64,000 bases of DNA from NCBI GenBank assembly GCA_016125275.1, contig WGMB01000003.1, forward strand, positions 744,001-808,000, given 5' to 3'. This DNA comes from Acidobacteriota bacterium (GTDB taxonomy: Bacteria > Acidobacteriota > Terriglobia > Bryobacterales > UBA6623). The notes under the pieces were generated by a model, which did not search any database, had not been told where the DNA came from, and was given only the letters and a program-made list of their open reading frames with translations. Of this stretch, positions 34,248 to 43,361 are shown piece by piece. Positions within the stretch are counted from its first letter, which is position 1. Every line of letters starts with the position of its first letter. The position numbers and the translations under genes were made by a program.

Positions 34248-37171
34248 GCTTCGAGATCAACAGCCTGCTGCCGGCCATCGTCCTGATCCTGGGACTCGTC
34301 GCGGCGCTCGTCGCCGAGCTGGCCGCCCGTGCCAAGGCCGACGGCGGAGACACGGGAACCTACTGGAGCCGCATCGCCGCCCGCACCTGCGTGGCGATCG
34401 CCGCGCCGTTGCTGGCGCTGTACCTCATCGTCACGGCTTTCCCGGACGCGCGTGCTTCCATCCCGGGCGTCGACCGCCAGGAGTACTGGCTCTTCGCGCC
34501 GCTGCTGCCCTGGAGCTTGCTGCTGGTTCTGGGACTGTTCCAGGCCGCGCCGGCCGCCGCCGGCCGTTGGCTGGCGGGCTCCATCGGCTACCAGATCGAC
34601 CGGCGGGGCTGGGCGGCCCTGTGCGCGCTGCCGCTGGCGGGACTGCTGGCGATGGGCTGGAGCCGTCTCGGCAACGCCCCCTCGTCGTACCCGGCCGCCA
34701 ACTGGACGACGGCCGCCCTGCTCTCGATCACGCTGCTGGCCGTCGCCCGCAGCAAGCCGGCAGCGGCCGCGGCGGCCGCCGCCGAGGCGCCCGCCGAGCA
34801 GGCCAAGCCCGGGCCCTCTCTGCCGGACTGGCCCGAGGCCATGCGCGCCGGAGGCGTCGCGCTGGCGGATCTGTTCTCGCGGCCGGCGTCGCTGCTCAAG
34901 CCGCGCCCGACGGCCTCCGACCGGCTCATCGCGGAGTGGCGCGAACGCATCGCCGCCAAGGGCTCGCTGGGCGTCTCCGACACGTTGCTCGAAGCCGTCC
35001 ACGAGCTGACGCGTCCGCAGGCCGTGGCTCCCGGCGCGGAGCGCAATCGGCTGATCCTGGCCCCGGACAACTGCGGCCAGCATGAGGTAGTGGGGCTGGC
35101 CGCCGCCGACCTCTCGCGCAAGCTGGGCGAGGCGACGCTCATCATTACGCCCTGGCCGCGGCCGGACCTCACCGAGCGCATCAAGCGCTGGGCCGCCCCT
35201 CCGGAGGGCTCCACGGAGCTGCCCGCGCGCGTCGCCGCGCCCCGCTCCTGGAAGGACTTGCAGGAAGCCGGCGACGCCGACGTCTGGATCGTGGACGCCG
35301 AGACTCTCTCGGACCGCCTGCTGCCGCGGCTGCGCTACGAGGCCAACAAGCCGAACCTGCAACAGCGCAACCTGGTGTCGCGCATCGGCATGGTCGTGTG
35401 GTGGGACGTGCACGCCTACACCGGCGCGCTGGCGGCGAACATCTGGGCGATCTCGCGGCGGCTGCACCGCATCATCCGCGCCCACGGCCGCCCCGGCGTC
35501 CGCGCTCTGGCGCTGGCGCGCGGAGCGGCCTACGGCAACGCCGAGCTCTCGCCCTTCCTGCAACGTGTGCTGCCCTACCGCTTCACCCGCGACCAGGAGA
35601 CGCGCATCGAAACCGCCTACGTGCGCCCCTTGCGGGCCTACCGCATCGAGCACGACCGCGAGCTGATGCGCACGCGCGCCGCCGACGTGCTGCCCGAGCG
35701 CGCCAAGCGCCTGCCGCTGACCGCCGCCCTGGTCTCCACGCAGTCGGGCTGGACCACCCGGCTCGACGCCCCGCCGCACATCACCGCCATCGAGCGCGAG
35801 AGCCTGGAGAAGGCCCACCTGGGCGACGACGCCATCGTCGCCGACCGGCTGACCACCGAACGCCCCGAAGCCGGCGCCAGCATCCTGCCGATCACCGAGG
35901 CCTCCGCGCTGTCCCTGCCGGAGATGCTTTGCCAGGGTGCGCGCTCCACCCCGGCCGGCCCGCCGCACTGTGTCGGCATCCTGCCGCCGGACAACCCCTA
36001 CCTGGAATACCTGCTGCAAGCCTTTGACCGCGACGACTCCCCGTGGCGGTCCTCGCGGCTGCTGATTCGCGCCGAGGGCAACCCGAACATCGTCCGCCGC
36101 CACCTGCTGCATGCCCTCTATGAGGTGGAGGAGACCCGCCGCGGCCTGGAGACCTCCCTGGGCTGGAACCGGGACATCCTGCTGGCGACGCTCCGCGAGC
36201 TCGCCGGAACCGGTCAGCTCATCCGCCGCGAGGTGCTTTTCCTGGACGACGAGGGCCTGCTGCAAGCCGACTGGCTGTGCCGCAACGACCAGCCGCCCGA
36301 CTCCCGGCCGCGCCCCCTACGCACCGTCAGCTCGGAGCTGATCGAAGTCCGTAACCTCGCCGCCGGCGACGTCGAGGAGGCCGTACCGCTGGAGGTCGAC
36401 CCGGACCGCGCCGGCATCGAGGCCTACCCCGGCAAGGTCTTCGTCACCGACGGCCGCCGCTACCGCATCGACGAGTGGCAGTCCCACCAGACCGTCAAGG
36501 ACCGCCGCCAGATCGCCTGCGAGCAGACCGACCAGTACCTGGTCACCTGGCGCCAGCGCTACCCGCAGATCCAGCGGCTGCAGAAGGTCGGCGACGAGAT
36601 CACGCTCGAAGGGTTGGGCGTGATCACGCACCGCTTCGTGGCCGACGCCGTCTACCGCGAGCATCTCGACGGCTGGCTCGAACGCGACGGGTCGGGACGG
36701 CTCGACCTGCGCAAGCTCGAACGCCCGGTGCGAACGTCGTTCACCACCCGGACTCTCACGCTGAGCTTCGACCCCGCCCCGGACGAGAAGGCCCTGGACG
36801 CCATGGCCGCCGCTTTCCGCCTGATGCTGCCCGTGCACCTCGGCGCCGACGACGACAGCCTGGAGGTGGTGGCCATCCACGGCCTGCGCGCCGGGCGCGA
36901 CTACGTGCACGGCGTCGCCATCGTGGATCTCTACCCCGGCGGCATCGGCTTGGTGGAAGCCATTGAAGCCGACAACGCGCTGCTGCAAAATATCTTCAAG
37001 TGGACCCACCAGTGGCTGCGCGAGGTGGCGCGCGAGGGCTTGGCCGGCGCCGATCGCCTGTCGGCCTCGCCGCTGGTGCGCGCCGCCGAGGGCGACGCGA
37101 CCCTCGATTTCGCCGCCGCCGAGGAGCTGCTGGCCCGGCTGAGTAACGCCGCCCACGCCGCAAGACGATGA
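34244..37171 (+). CDS. Multi-pass membrane protein fused to a degenerate MrfA/Hrq1-like (DUF1998) helicase
   Basis: A 975-residue protein. About five hydrophobic helices occupy the first 175 residues. The rest parallels MrfA/YprA-type superfamily 2 helicases in order: LILAPDNCGQHEV (about 270) where Walker A should be, VWIVDAETLSDRLLPRLR for the motif Ib region, VVWWDVHAYTGALAANI plus SRRLHRI (about 385) for the DEVHTYRG-type motif II, YPGKVFVTDGRRYRI (about 727), and LYPGGIGLVEAI (about 896) for DUF1998. The Walker lysine, the DE pair and the four C-terminal cysteines are all lost, so ATPase or helicase activity is not expected. The ATG at 34244 overlaps the previous gene by 4 bp; an in-frame ATG at 34103 lies inside that gene. 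Role unknown, probably a scaffold. Confidence 0.72.
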   Translation: MSFEINSLLPAIVLILGLVAALVAELAARAKADGGDTGTYWSRIAARTCVAIAAPLLALYLIVTAFPDARASIPGVDRQEYWLFAPLLPWSLLLVLGLFQAAPAAAGRWLAGSIGYQIDRRGWAALCALPLAGLLAMGWSRLGNAPSSYPAANWTTAALLSITLLAVARSKPAAAAAAAAEAPAEQAKPGPSLPDWPEAMRAGGVALADLFSRPASLLKPRPTASDRLIAEWRERIAAKGSLGVSDTLLEAVHELTRPQAVAPGAERNRLILAPDNCGQHEVVGLAAADLSRKLGEATLIITPWPRPDLTERIKRWAAPPEGSTELPARVAAPRSWKDLQEAGDADVWIVDAETLSDRLLPRLRYEANKPNLQQRNLVSRIGMVVWWDVHAYTGALAANIWAISRRLHRIIRAHGRPGVRALALARGAAYGNAELSPFLQRVLPYRFTRDQETRIETAYVRPLRAYRIEHDRELMRTRAADVLPERAKRLPLTAALVSTQSGWTTRLDAPPHITAIERESLEKAHLGDDAIVADRLTTERPEAGASILPITEASALSLPEMLCQGARSTPAGPPHCVGILPPDNPYLEYLLQAFDRDDSPWRSSRLLIRAEGNPNIVRRHLLHALYEVEETRRGLETSLGWNRDILLATLRELAGTGQLIRREVLFLDDEGLLQADWLCRNDQPPDSRPRPLRTVSSELIEVRNLAAGDVEEAVPLEVDPDRAGIEAYPGKVFVTDGRRYRIDEWQSHQTVKDRRQIACEQTDQYLVTWRQRYPQIQRLQKVGDEITLEGLGVITHRFVADAVYREHLDGWLERDGSGRLDLRKLERPVRTSFTTRTLTLSFDPAPDEKALDAMAAAFRLMLPVHLGADDDSLEVVAIHGLRAGRDYVHGVAIVDLYPGGIGLVEAIEADNALLQNIFKWTHQWLREVAREGLAGADRLSASPLVRAAEGDATLDFAAAEELLARLSNAAHAARR

Positions 37172-39618
37172 GCGACCTGAGCACACGCGACCGTTTGGAG
37201 GAAGCCGCCCGCCGGCTCGACGAGTGGCAGTCTAAGCTCCCGGGGTCCTTCGGGCCCTTCCACGCCCAGCGGCAAGCCGCCCTGGACCGCCTGCGCGAGC
37301 TCTCCGGTTCGAGCTTCAAGCTGATGTTCGCCAACAAGGCCTCGGTGGACGAGCTGCTGTTGCAGGCCACCACCGTGGATCAGCTCGGCGCGGGACTCGA
37401 CGAGGTCTGCCGGCGCGCCTCGCAGCTCCAGTCCGAAATCAGCGCGCTGGAAGCGTTGTTGCGTTCGCAGGACAGTGGCCCCTTCGCGGCATCGGTGGAG
37501 CAGCGCCACCGGGAATGGCTGGCCGAGCTCGAGCCCTTGGGCCGCGATGTGGCGCGCACGGCCGAGCTCAAGGGCCCCCGCCAGACCTTGCAGGACTTCC
37601 AGCGGCGCATCCCGCGCGACCAGATTGCGCTTTCCCTGCTGGCCGAAACGGTAGAGCTGTTGCGCGACCTCGACAAGCTGGGCCGCATCGGCTTGGAGGG
37701 CGACCTCAAGCGCTGGCGCGAGGAGTTTCTGCGCGACGGCCCCTCGCATCACTGGACCGACCAGGTCCGCAACAAGCTCGAGACCTACCGCAAGAACCGC
37801 GACGAGCACGTCCGCAAGATCGAGAACCTGCCGGGGAAGCAGGAACTCGGCGACCTGAAGAAGAAAGCCATTCCGCAAGCCTCGGACTGGGCCCAGACGC
37901 TGGCCGACTTCCGCACGGCGGCGCCGCCGGTGGATGGCGAACCGGCGCCGTCGGACGCCCTGGAGCGCATCCGCGACATCGACAACCGCATCCAGCTCGC
38001 GCGGCGCTCCCCCGACCTCACCGCCGAGGCGGCCGACGCCATCCGGGTGGAGGTCGAGGAGCTGTTGCAGGCCTTGGCCGCCACGGCCCGCCTGCGCACT
38101 CGCGCGAGCCTGCTGCAACTGCGCAAGCGCATGGAGCTGTTCTGCGACGCCTGCCGCACCGGCGCCGCCCGCGACGAGCGTATCGCCAGGATCGAGCAGC
38201 GCATCGCCGCCCTCGACGACGCACCGCTGGCGGAGCCCGTCGACCTGCAAGACTTCGCCACCGAGCTCAGTGAGGCCAAGACGGAGTTCGAGGGCCTGGC
38301 CGCCAACCAGCGCGGAACCCTGGCGGCCGCCGCGGGCGAGGCCATCCAGACCCTGAACGACGCGGTGACGCGGTTGCTGGACCTGTCGCACCCGCAGGAG
38401 GTCTCCCAAGGCGTCCACCGCAACCGCGCCCAGATCCCCGACGCTCCCGGCGGCGAGCCGCAAGCGCAGCAGTCGCTGGCGCTGCTGGAGATCTGCGACC
38501 GCATCAGCGTCGACTTGGCTCGGCTGGAGGAGCTCTCCGCCGCCGCCCGGCAGCGCTTCGCCAAACGCCGCGAGAGCGCCTTGGCGCGCCGCTCGGAGAT
38601 CGCCGGCGTGTGGGAGGCCCTCGGCCGGCCCGCCCCGGACGCCTTCGAGGCCACGACCGTGCGGCTCGACGCGCTCGCCCGGCCCTCCGCCGGGGCGGCC
38701 CTAGAGCACTATGAGGGGCAGCTCGACGCCATTGACAAGACGCTCGCCGAGAGCTTGACCGAGGCCGTCGGTCTGGCCTCGCAGGAACTGGAGCAGCGCC
38801 GCGCCCTGTGCGCCGAGAGCGCCCGGGCCCTCGAAGCCGTGCAGCGCCTCGCGCCGCCGGCGCCGGACTGGCCCGACGCCCTGGACGGCTTGACCGCTCC
38901 GGCCGTGCAAGAACTGCTGGGGCGTTCCCAAGCCCTGGAAGCCGTCTACCGCCGCGAGCTGGCCGAAGCCGCCGTGGCCGTCCGCGAGCAGACTCAGGCC
39001 GCGGCCGAAGGATTGCGCGCCTTCGTGCAGGGCGTGGCCCAGAGCGGCGACTCCAAGCGCATCTGGGCCGAGCACCTGCTGGCGGACTTCGACGACATCC
39101 AACGGCTCGGCGACGTGGACGAAGCGGTGCAGGTGCTCGAATCGGCGCGCTGGCTCGCCGGCCACCGCACCTTCCAAGAAGAGCTGCGCCGCAGCGAGAC
39201 GCGCGCCCGCGAGCTGCGAGAGCAGGTTCGCGCGATGCAGCTCGAGATCCAGAAGGACAGCCGCCACCGCTACGCCTTCACGCTGTTCGAGCGCGCCCGC
39301 CGGTTGCTCGAAGGCGTTCCCGAAGAGCCCGCCGACTGGGAACAGGCGGTGATGCAGCTCAACGAGGCCGAGCGCACTCTGGCGCTGGCGGACCGCGAGG
39401 CTAAGCGGCGGATCGCGCTCGAGCTGCGCGAGACCGCCCGCAACCTCAAGGGCGTGGTGCAGAGGGAGTCTCGGCCGGAGGCCCGCCGCGAAGTCGAGTC
39501 CAAGCTCGACAAGCTGGCCCGCCAGCCGGCTGCGGCGACGCCGCCCAACGATATCCGCCGCGAGCTGCTCTACCAAGCGCTGCAGCTCGGCGTCTCTCCC
39601 TCCCGCCTGCGCCGCTGA
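37168..39618 (+). CDS. Large coiled-coil/helical-repeat protein of the tubulin operon
   Basis: An 816-residue protein, highly charged and almost entirely helical by eye. It has many heptad-like stretches (RDRLEEAARRLDEWQSKL, RARELREQVRAMQLEIQKD, RRIALELRETARNLKGV) and recurring Leu/Arg/Glu/Ala repeats of about 100 residues reminiscent of spectrin-like bundles. There is no signal peptide, transmembrane helix or nucleotide-binding motif, so it is probably cytoplasmic. It overlaps the pseudohelicase-like gene by 4 bp and precedes the GTPase gene by 14 bp. Within a membrane-remodelling machine such a protein could be a rod, spacer or adaptor between the tubulin-like and GTPase components; that is inference. 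No family name can be given. Confidence 0.72.
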   Translation: MSDLSTRDRLEEAARRLDEWQSKLPGSFGPFHAQRQAALDRLRELSGSSFKLMFANKASVDELLLQATTVDQLGAGLDEVCRRASQLQSEISALEALLRSQDSGPFAASVEQRHREWLAELEPLGRDVARTAELKGPRQTLQDFQRRIPRDQIALSLLAETVELLRDLDKLGRIGLEGDLKRWREEFLRDGPSHHWTDQVRNKLETYRKNRDEHVRKIENLPGKQELGDLKKKAIPQASDWAQTLADFRTAAPPVDGEPAPSDALERIRDIDNRIQLARRSPDLTAEAADAIRVEVEELLQALAATARLRTRASLLQLRKRMELFCDACRTGAARDERIARIEQRIAALDDAPLAEPVDLQDFATELSEAKTEFEGLAANQRGTLAAAAGEAIQTLNDAVTRLLDLSHPQEVSQGVHRNRAQIPDAPGGEPQAQQSLALLEICDRISVDLARLEELSAAARQRFAKRRESALARRSEIAGVWEALGRPAPDAFEATTVRLDALARPSAGAALEHYEGQLDAIDKTLAESLTEAVGLASQELEQRRALCAESARALEAVQRLAPPAPDWPDALDGLTAPAVQELLGRSQALEAVYRRELAEAAVAVREQTQAAAEGLRAFVQGVAQSGDSKRIWAEHLLADFDDIQRLGDVDEAVQVLESARWLAGHRTFQEELRRSETRARELREQVRAMQLEIQKDSRHRYAFTLFERARRLLEGVPEEPADWEQAVMQLNEAERTLALADREAKRRIALELRETARNLKGVVQRESRPEARREVESKLDKLARQPAAATPPNDIRRELLYQALQLGVSPSRLRR

Positions 39619-39632
39619 AGGACCCTCGACCC

Positions 39633-40478
39633 ATGGAAGAAGCCCCCCAGCAGGATATGGAGCAGCAAGAGCCCTCGGTCGCGCCCCCGGCCGAAGCCGA
39701 GGAGGACGGCCGCGTCGCCCTGTGGGGTCCGTCGGCCTCCGGCAAGACGGCCTTCCTGGCGCTGCTCTACCTGCGCTCCACCGAGTTCAAGAAAGCCGGC
39801 TGGACGGTCTACCTCGGCGATCAGCAGACCAAGGAGTGGTTGCAGGACATGCGGCAGACGATCGACGTCCGCAACCGCTTCCCCAAAGCCACCTCCGCCG
39901 CCATCGACCGCATTCGGCTCTCCTACGTGTTCGTCAGCCAGCGGAGCGGCCACCGCTTCGTGCTCGACACCGACGACCGCCCGGGCCTGCGCTACGAGGA
40001 GATGGACGCCGACGTGCTCCAGTCCCTGCTGCGCGCCAAAGGCCGGCTGTTCTTCTTCGATCACACCGGCGAACCCAAGCGCCGCCGGGACCAGATCCTG
40101 CGCGCCTTCGAGGATCTGCACAGCGCCGGCCGGCCCTACCGCGAGACCGATCTCGACCCCAACCCCATCGCCATCTGCCTGACCAAGGCGGACATGCTGA
40201 TTCACTCGCCCGAGGACCTGCGCCGCGCCCGCGAGGAGCCGCAGGAGTTCGTGCTCGAACGCATGGAGCCGGAGCTGCTGAGCTGGGCCGAGAACTACTT
40301 CACCAAGATCCGCCTCTTCCCCGTCTCGTCGGTCGGCGTGGAACTGCTGCACGGCGTGGTGCGGCCGGCCATCTTCTTCGACGAGCGGCTGGAGGCCCGC
40401 TGGGCGAGGGTCTGCCAGCCGCTCAATCTGTTCGAACCTTTCGAGTGGATCTTCCGCTCCATGGACAACGATGCCTGA
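39633..40478 (+). CDS. Small P-loop GTPase of the tubulin/VWA system
   Basis: A 281-residue protein. An acidic, Gln/Pro-rich N-terminal tail of about 25 residues is followed by Walker A GPSASGKT (residues 32-39), a DxxG-like switch in LDTDDRPGLRYEE (about 112-118) and a G4-type base-specificity motif TKAD (ICLTKADML, about residue 187). The last 60 residues (WAENYFTKIRLFPVSSVGVELL) fit the late strand-helix of Ras-like GTPases, with PVSS resembling the G5 SAK loop. It corresponds to the distinct GTPase reported near FtsZl genes. No membrane helix is seen. It overlaps the next gene by 8 bp, so the two products probably interact. GTP preference rests on TKAD and is likely. Confidence 0.82.
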   Translation: MEEAPQQDMEQQEPSVAPPAEAEEDGRVALWGPSASGKTAFLALLYLRSTEFKKAGWTVYLGDQQTKEWLQDMRQTIDVRNRFPKATSAAIDRIRLSYVFVSQRSGHRFVLDTDDRPGLRYEEMDADVLQSLLRAKGRLFFFDHTGEPKRRRDQILRAFEDLHSAGRPYRETDLDPNPIAICLTKADMLIHSPEDLRRAREEPQEFVLERMEPELLSWAENYFTKIRLFPVSSVGVELLHGVVRPAIFFDERLEARWARVCQPLNLFEPFEWIFRSMDNDA

Positions 40479-42024
40479 GCTTCCGCCCTGGCCGGCCTTC
40501 GGCCCTCGTCCGCAGGCTCCCGACGAGCCGCTCACGGTCCACCGGGCCGTGCTGGGCAAGGTGCACCAAGCCGCCTCGGACTTCCGCTGGATCACCCACA
40601 GCGAGGCGATCCAGCCGCGCAAGCTCGGCCTCGATCGGCTGCTCAGCCTCGGCCCCGAAGACGCTCCCATACGCACCTACGCCTGGCGGTCGCTGGTCGG
40701 CGCGGCCGTGGCCGTGGTCGGCTACCGCAGCCGGGCGGTCGATCGCAGCGGCCGGTCGGGCGGTCTCGAAAAGCAGATCCTCTACTGGCCGCAGCCCGAG
40801 CAAAACCAGCGCATCGCCGGCGCCTTCGCACTGCTGGGCGCCCTGGCGGACGCCTCCGAAGCCGTCTGGTGGGACCACTGGGACAGCTACCGCTGGGACG
40901 AGCCGGACTTTTACCTGCGGCGCAAGGAGGACGAAGTCGCCTGCGACGGGCTGGAGGCGGCCATCTCGCGCGGCCTGGCGGAGCTGCGCGAAGCCGTCGA
41001 AGACGAGGCGCTGCTGGCGCGCTTCTACGCCGAGCTGCTCAGCGGCCCGGGCTCGCGCCCGGCGCTGCTCGACGGGCTCGCCGAGCCGCTCCCGCCGCTG
41101 GCTCTGGCGGCCTTGCTGCTGCCCCTGCCGGTCCAGGCGGCCTTCCGGGTCTCACTGGCCGGCTCTCTGCCCAACAGCCGCCACCTGCCCGAGAGCCTCT
41201 CCAACTGGGAGGGAGCGGTTCGCACCGCCGGCCAGCCGCCCGTTTCGGGCGAAGCCGCGGCCATCTCGGCGGAGGTTCAAGACCGGGCCGCGGAGATGGC
41301 CCGGGCCGCCTGGACGGGCGACGCCTCGCGGCTGGGGGCCGCGCCCCGGCCCACGGTCACAGCCCCGGAGCCTTCACCGGCGCCGGCTCCCACGCCGCGG
41401 CCCGCGCCGGTTCGCGCCGCGCCGGTTCGCGCCGCGCCCATTCCCGCGCCGGTCCAGCCCGAGCCGGAGCCGTCTCCCCAAGCCCCTGAGCCGCCCGAAA
41501 CGGTCCGCCCCGCGGAGCCCGTCAGCCGGCCGCCCGCCCTCTCCGAACCCGCCGCCCGCTTCGAGCGCTTTCTGCGGGCCGGAGCCGCCGAGCGCTTCCT
41601 GCAATCGGCGCCGGGCGACGCCCAACCGCTTTCCGACGCCGAGGGGCTTTACCTGCTGGCGCTGGCCGAGCAAGCCCTGTCCGACCTCGAACCCGAGGCC
41701 CGTGGAGACGATCCGCGCGCCCGCCAGCTCCGCATCAAGTGCGAGCTCATCCGCGCCTGGTCCACCGCCTACTATCCGCGGCCGGAGGTGTTCACGCGCC
41801 TGCTGCCTTTGAAGAACGGCAAGATCCCGCCGCTGCTGTTCGCCGCCGAGCTCGACCCTGCCGCCTGGGCCCGGCAGTCGCGCTATAGCGACGAGCAGTT
41901 TCGAGACTTGTTGGAGATCAGCGCGCTGCGGCCCGCGCTGTGGACCGACGCCCAGCATCGGGCGATGTCGACCTGGGCCAACACCCCTGCCATCGAGGCC
42001 TTGCGGAAGAAGACCCGACATTGA
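40471..42024 (+). CDS. GTPase-partner-like protein, last gene of the operon
   Basis: A 517-residue protein. The N-terminal 230 residues form a mixed alpha/beta domain with KVHQAASDFRWITHSEAIQP and a Trp-rich segment (AVWWDHWDSYRWDEPDFYL). It resembles, from memory, the N-terminal domains of GTPase-associated proteins encoded next to such GTPases in predicted conflict systems; this match is weak. A Pro/Ala-rich linker (about residues 290-360) contains a 15-bp tandem duplication. The C-terminal 150 residues are helical (LSDAEGLYLLALAEQALSDL). The 8-bp overlap with the GTPase gene supports a functional pair, possibly a regulator or effector. No signal peptide or enzymatic motif is seen. A hairpin follows the stop. 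Confidence 0.65.
   Translation: MPELPPWPAFGPRPQAPDEPLTVHRAVLGKVHQAASDFRWITHSEAIQPRKLGLDRLLSLGPEDAPIRTYAWRSLVGAAVAVVGYRSRAVDRSGRSGGLEKQILYWPQPEQNQRIAGAFALLGALADASEAVWWDHWDSYRWDEPDFYLRRKEDEVACDGLEAAISRGLAELREAVEDEALLARFYAELLSGPGSRPALLDGLAEPLPPLALAALLLPLPVQAAFRVSLAGSLPNSRHLPESLSNWEGAVRTAGQPPVSGEAAAISAEVQDRAAEMARAAWTGDASRLGAAPRPTVTAPEPSPAPAPTPRPAPVRAAPVRAAPIPAPVQPEPEPSPQAPEPPETVRPAEPVSRPPALSEPAARFERFLRAGAAERFLQSAPGDAQPLSDAEGLYLLALAEQALSDLEPEARGDDPRARQLRIKCELIRAWSTAYYPRPEVFTRLLPLKNGKIPPLLFAAELDPAAWARQSRYSDEQFRDLLEISALRPALWTDAQHRAMSTWANTPAIEALRKKTRH
41404..41433 (+). repeat. 15-bp tandem duplication within the linker of the GTPase-partner gene
   Basis: The unit GCGCCGGTTCGCGCC occurs twice head to tail, encoding the peptide repeat APVRA-APVRA in a low-complexity linker. 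It keeps the frame and probably only lengthens a flexible region. Confidence 0.8.
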
Positions 42025-42046
42025 GGGGGCCGGCGCCCTCCGTTTT
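42023..42046 (+). terminator. Terminator at the end of the tubulin-system operon
   Basis: GAGGG.GC/GC.CCCTC pairs around a short loop and is followed by CGTTTT, overlapping the last stop codon by one base. It lies in the 32-bp gap between the operon and the convergent TPR gene. Confidence 0.6.
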
Positions 42047-42056
42047 GCAAGGCGAC

Positions 42057-43289
42057 CTAGTTGGCGACCTCGGCGGACGGGCCGGCTTCGGCGCGCAGCT
42101 CGTCGAGCGTATTGCGGGCCCAACGCCGCACCTGCGCCTTGCCGTCGCGCTCTAGATACTCCTCGAGCGTCCGGATCGCCTTGTCCGTCTCGCCCAGCGC
42201 CCGGTAGGCCTTCGCCAGCACGTAGCCGCTCTCGGGGTAGAGCGCGCCGTCGTCGGTGGTGAACACCCGCTCGGCCAAATCGCGCGCCAACTCGTACTGC
42301 TCGAGCTGCAGCGCGGCGACCGAACGCTGGTACTTCAGCTCGGCGTCATAGGGGTTCAGCGCAACCGCTTTCTCGGTCAGCGCCATCACCCGCTGCCAGT
42401 CCTTGTCCGTGGCCACCAGGCGCACCAGCGGCTGGTAGGGCGAGACGTAGTCGGGGTCCGACTCCACCGCGCGCTCATACGCGGCGCGCGCTCCGGCATG
42501 GTCGTCCAGCCGCACCAGCGTGTGCCCCAGCACGGTCCAGGCCGAGGCATAAGTCGGGTGCAGCGCCACAGCCTCCTGCAGGTACTGCTTGGCGTCCTCC
42601 AGCTTGCCGTCGGCCAGCTTCTTCACGCCCTTCTCATAGGCCTTGCGGGCCTCCTTCGAGGCCGTGTAGGAGGTCGCGCTGACGGTCGAGACGTCCTCGT
42701 ACGGCTCCATCCGGATCTTGCCCAGCGACGAAACCGCATAGAAGCTGTTGTAGGGGTCGAGCATCAGCGGCAGCGTCATCGCGCGGTACCCCGGCGCGTA
42801 CAGGCTCAAGCTGCAGCCCGAGCGGAACATCCACGGCTGCAACGGCAGCCCGAACGGCCCGCCCATCATGAATTGGAAGCTCGAGCCGAACCGCAGGTAG
42901 CCCAGGTCGAACATGCGGTTGCCGCAGTTGCAGGTCGCCCGCACCGGATCGATGGGCGTCGGACCATTCACGGCCGTCGTCACGCGGCCGGTGAAGGTCG
43001 GGTACTCGGGCCGGGGGAACACCGAGTTGCGCGTACCGCCCCAGGTCCCCATGGAATTCACGCCGCTGTAGCCACCCCGCGAGCCGCCGTAGGAGGGGCC
43101 GCCGATCGATCCCGACCGCGAGCCCATCGGCGCAGAAAACGTCGGCGAATGCGACGGCACCGCGGCCGGAGCGGCGGCGGCCGGAGCCGATGCCGAGCGC
43201 GAGTGCGAGGGAATCTGCGCCGAGGCGGCCACGGCCAGCAGCCCCAGTACGAACGGACTCAGCAGCGTTGTGATCGAGCGTTTGTCCAT
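42057..43289 (-). CDS. Secreted TPR-repeat protein
   Basis: A 410-residue protein with a signal peptide (LLSPFVLGLLAVAASAQ). A Ser/Gly/Pro-rich low-complexity stretch covers about residues 30-100. A short cysteine-containing globular part follows (RATCNCGNRMFDLGYL, WMFRSGCSLSLYAPGY). Residues 215-390 hold four to five TPR units, such as ALHPTYASAWTVLGHTLVRL and ALNPYDAELKYQRSVAALQL. TPRs mediate protein contacts, and the protein is probably periplasmic or surface-bound. GGGGGAACC precedes the ATG. It converges on the tubulin-system operon, and membership of that system is possible but not shown. The next gene upstream on the same strand ends 72 bp away. Confidence 0.78.
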   Translation of the reverse strand: MDKRSITTLLSPFVLGLLAVAASAQIPSHSRSASAPAAAAPAAVPSHSPTFSAPMGSRSGSIGGPSYGGSRGGYSGVNSMGTWGGTRNSVFPRPEYPTFTGRVTTAVNGPTPIDPVRATCNCGNRMFDLGYLRFGSSFQFMMGGPFGLPLQPWMFRSGCSLSLYAPGYRAMTLPLMLDPYNSFYAVSSLGKIRMEPYEDVSTVSATSYTASKEARKAYEKGVKKLADGKLEDAKQYLQEAVALHPTYASAWTVLGHTLVRLDDHAGARAAYERAVESDPDYVSPYQPLVRLVATDKDWQRVMALTEKAVALNPYDAELKYQRSVAALQLEQYELARDLAERVFTTDDGALYPESGYVLAKAYRALGETDKAIRTLEEYLERDGKAQVRRWARNTLDELRAEAGPSAEVAN

Positions 43290-43361
43290 GGTTCCCCCGT
43301 TTGATCCTTCCCCGATCGCTTCTTTCCCCGTGGCTTCGACGCGCTCGGGCGGGCTTGGGTT

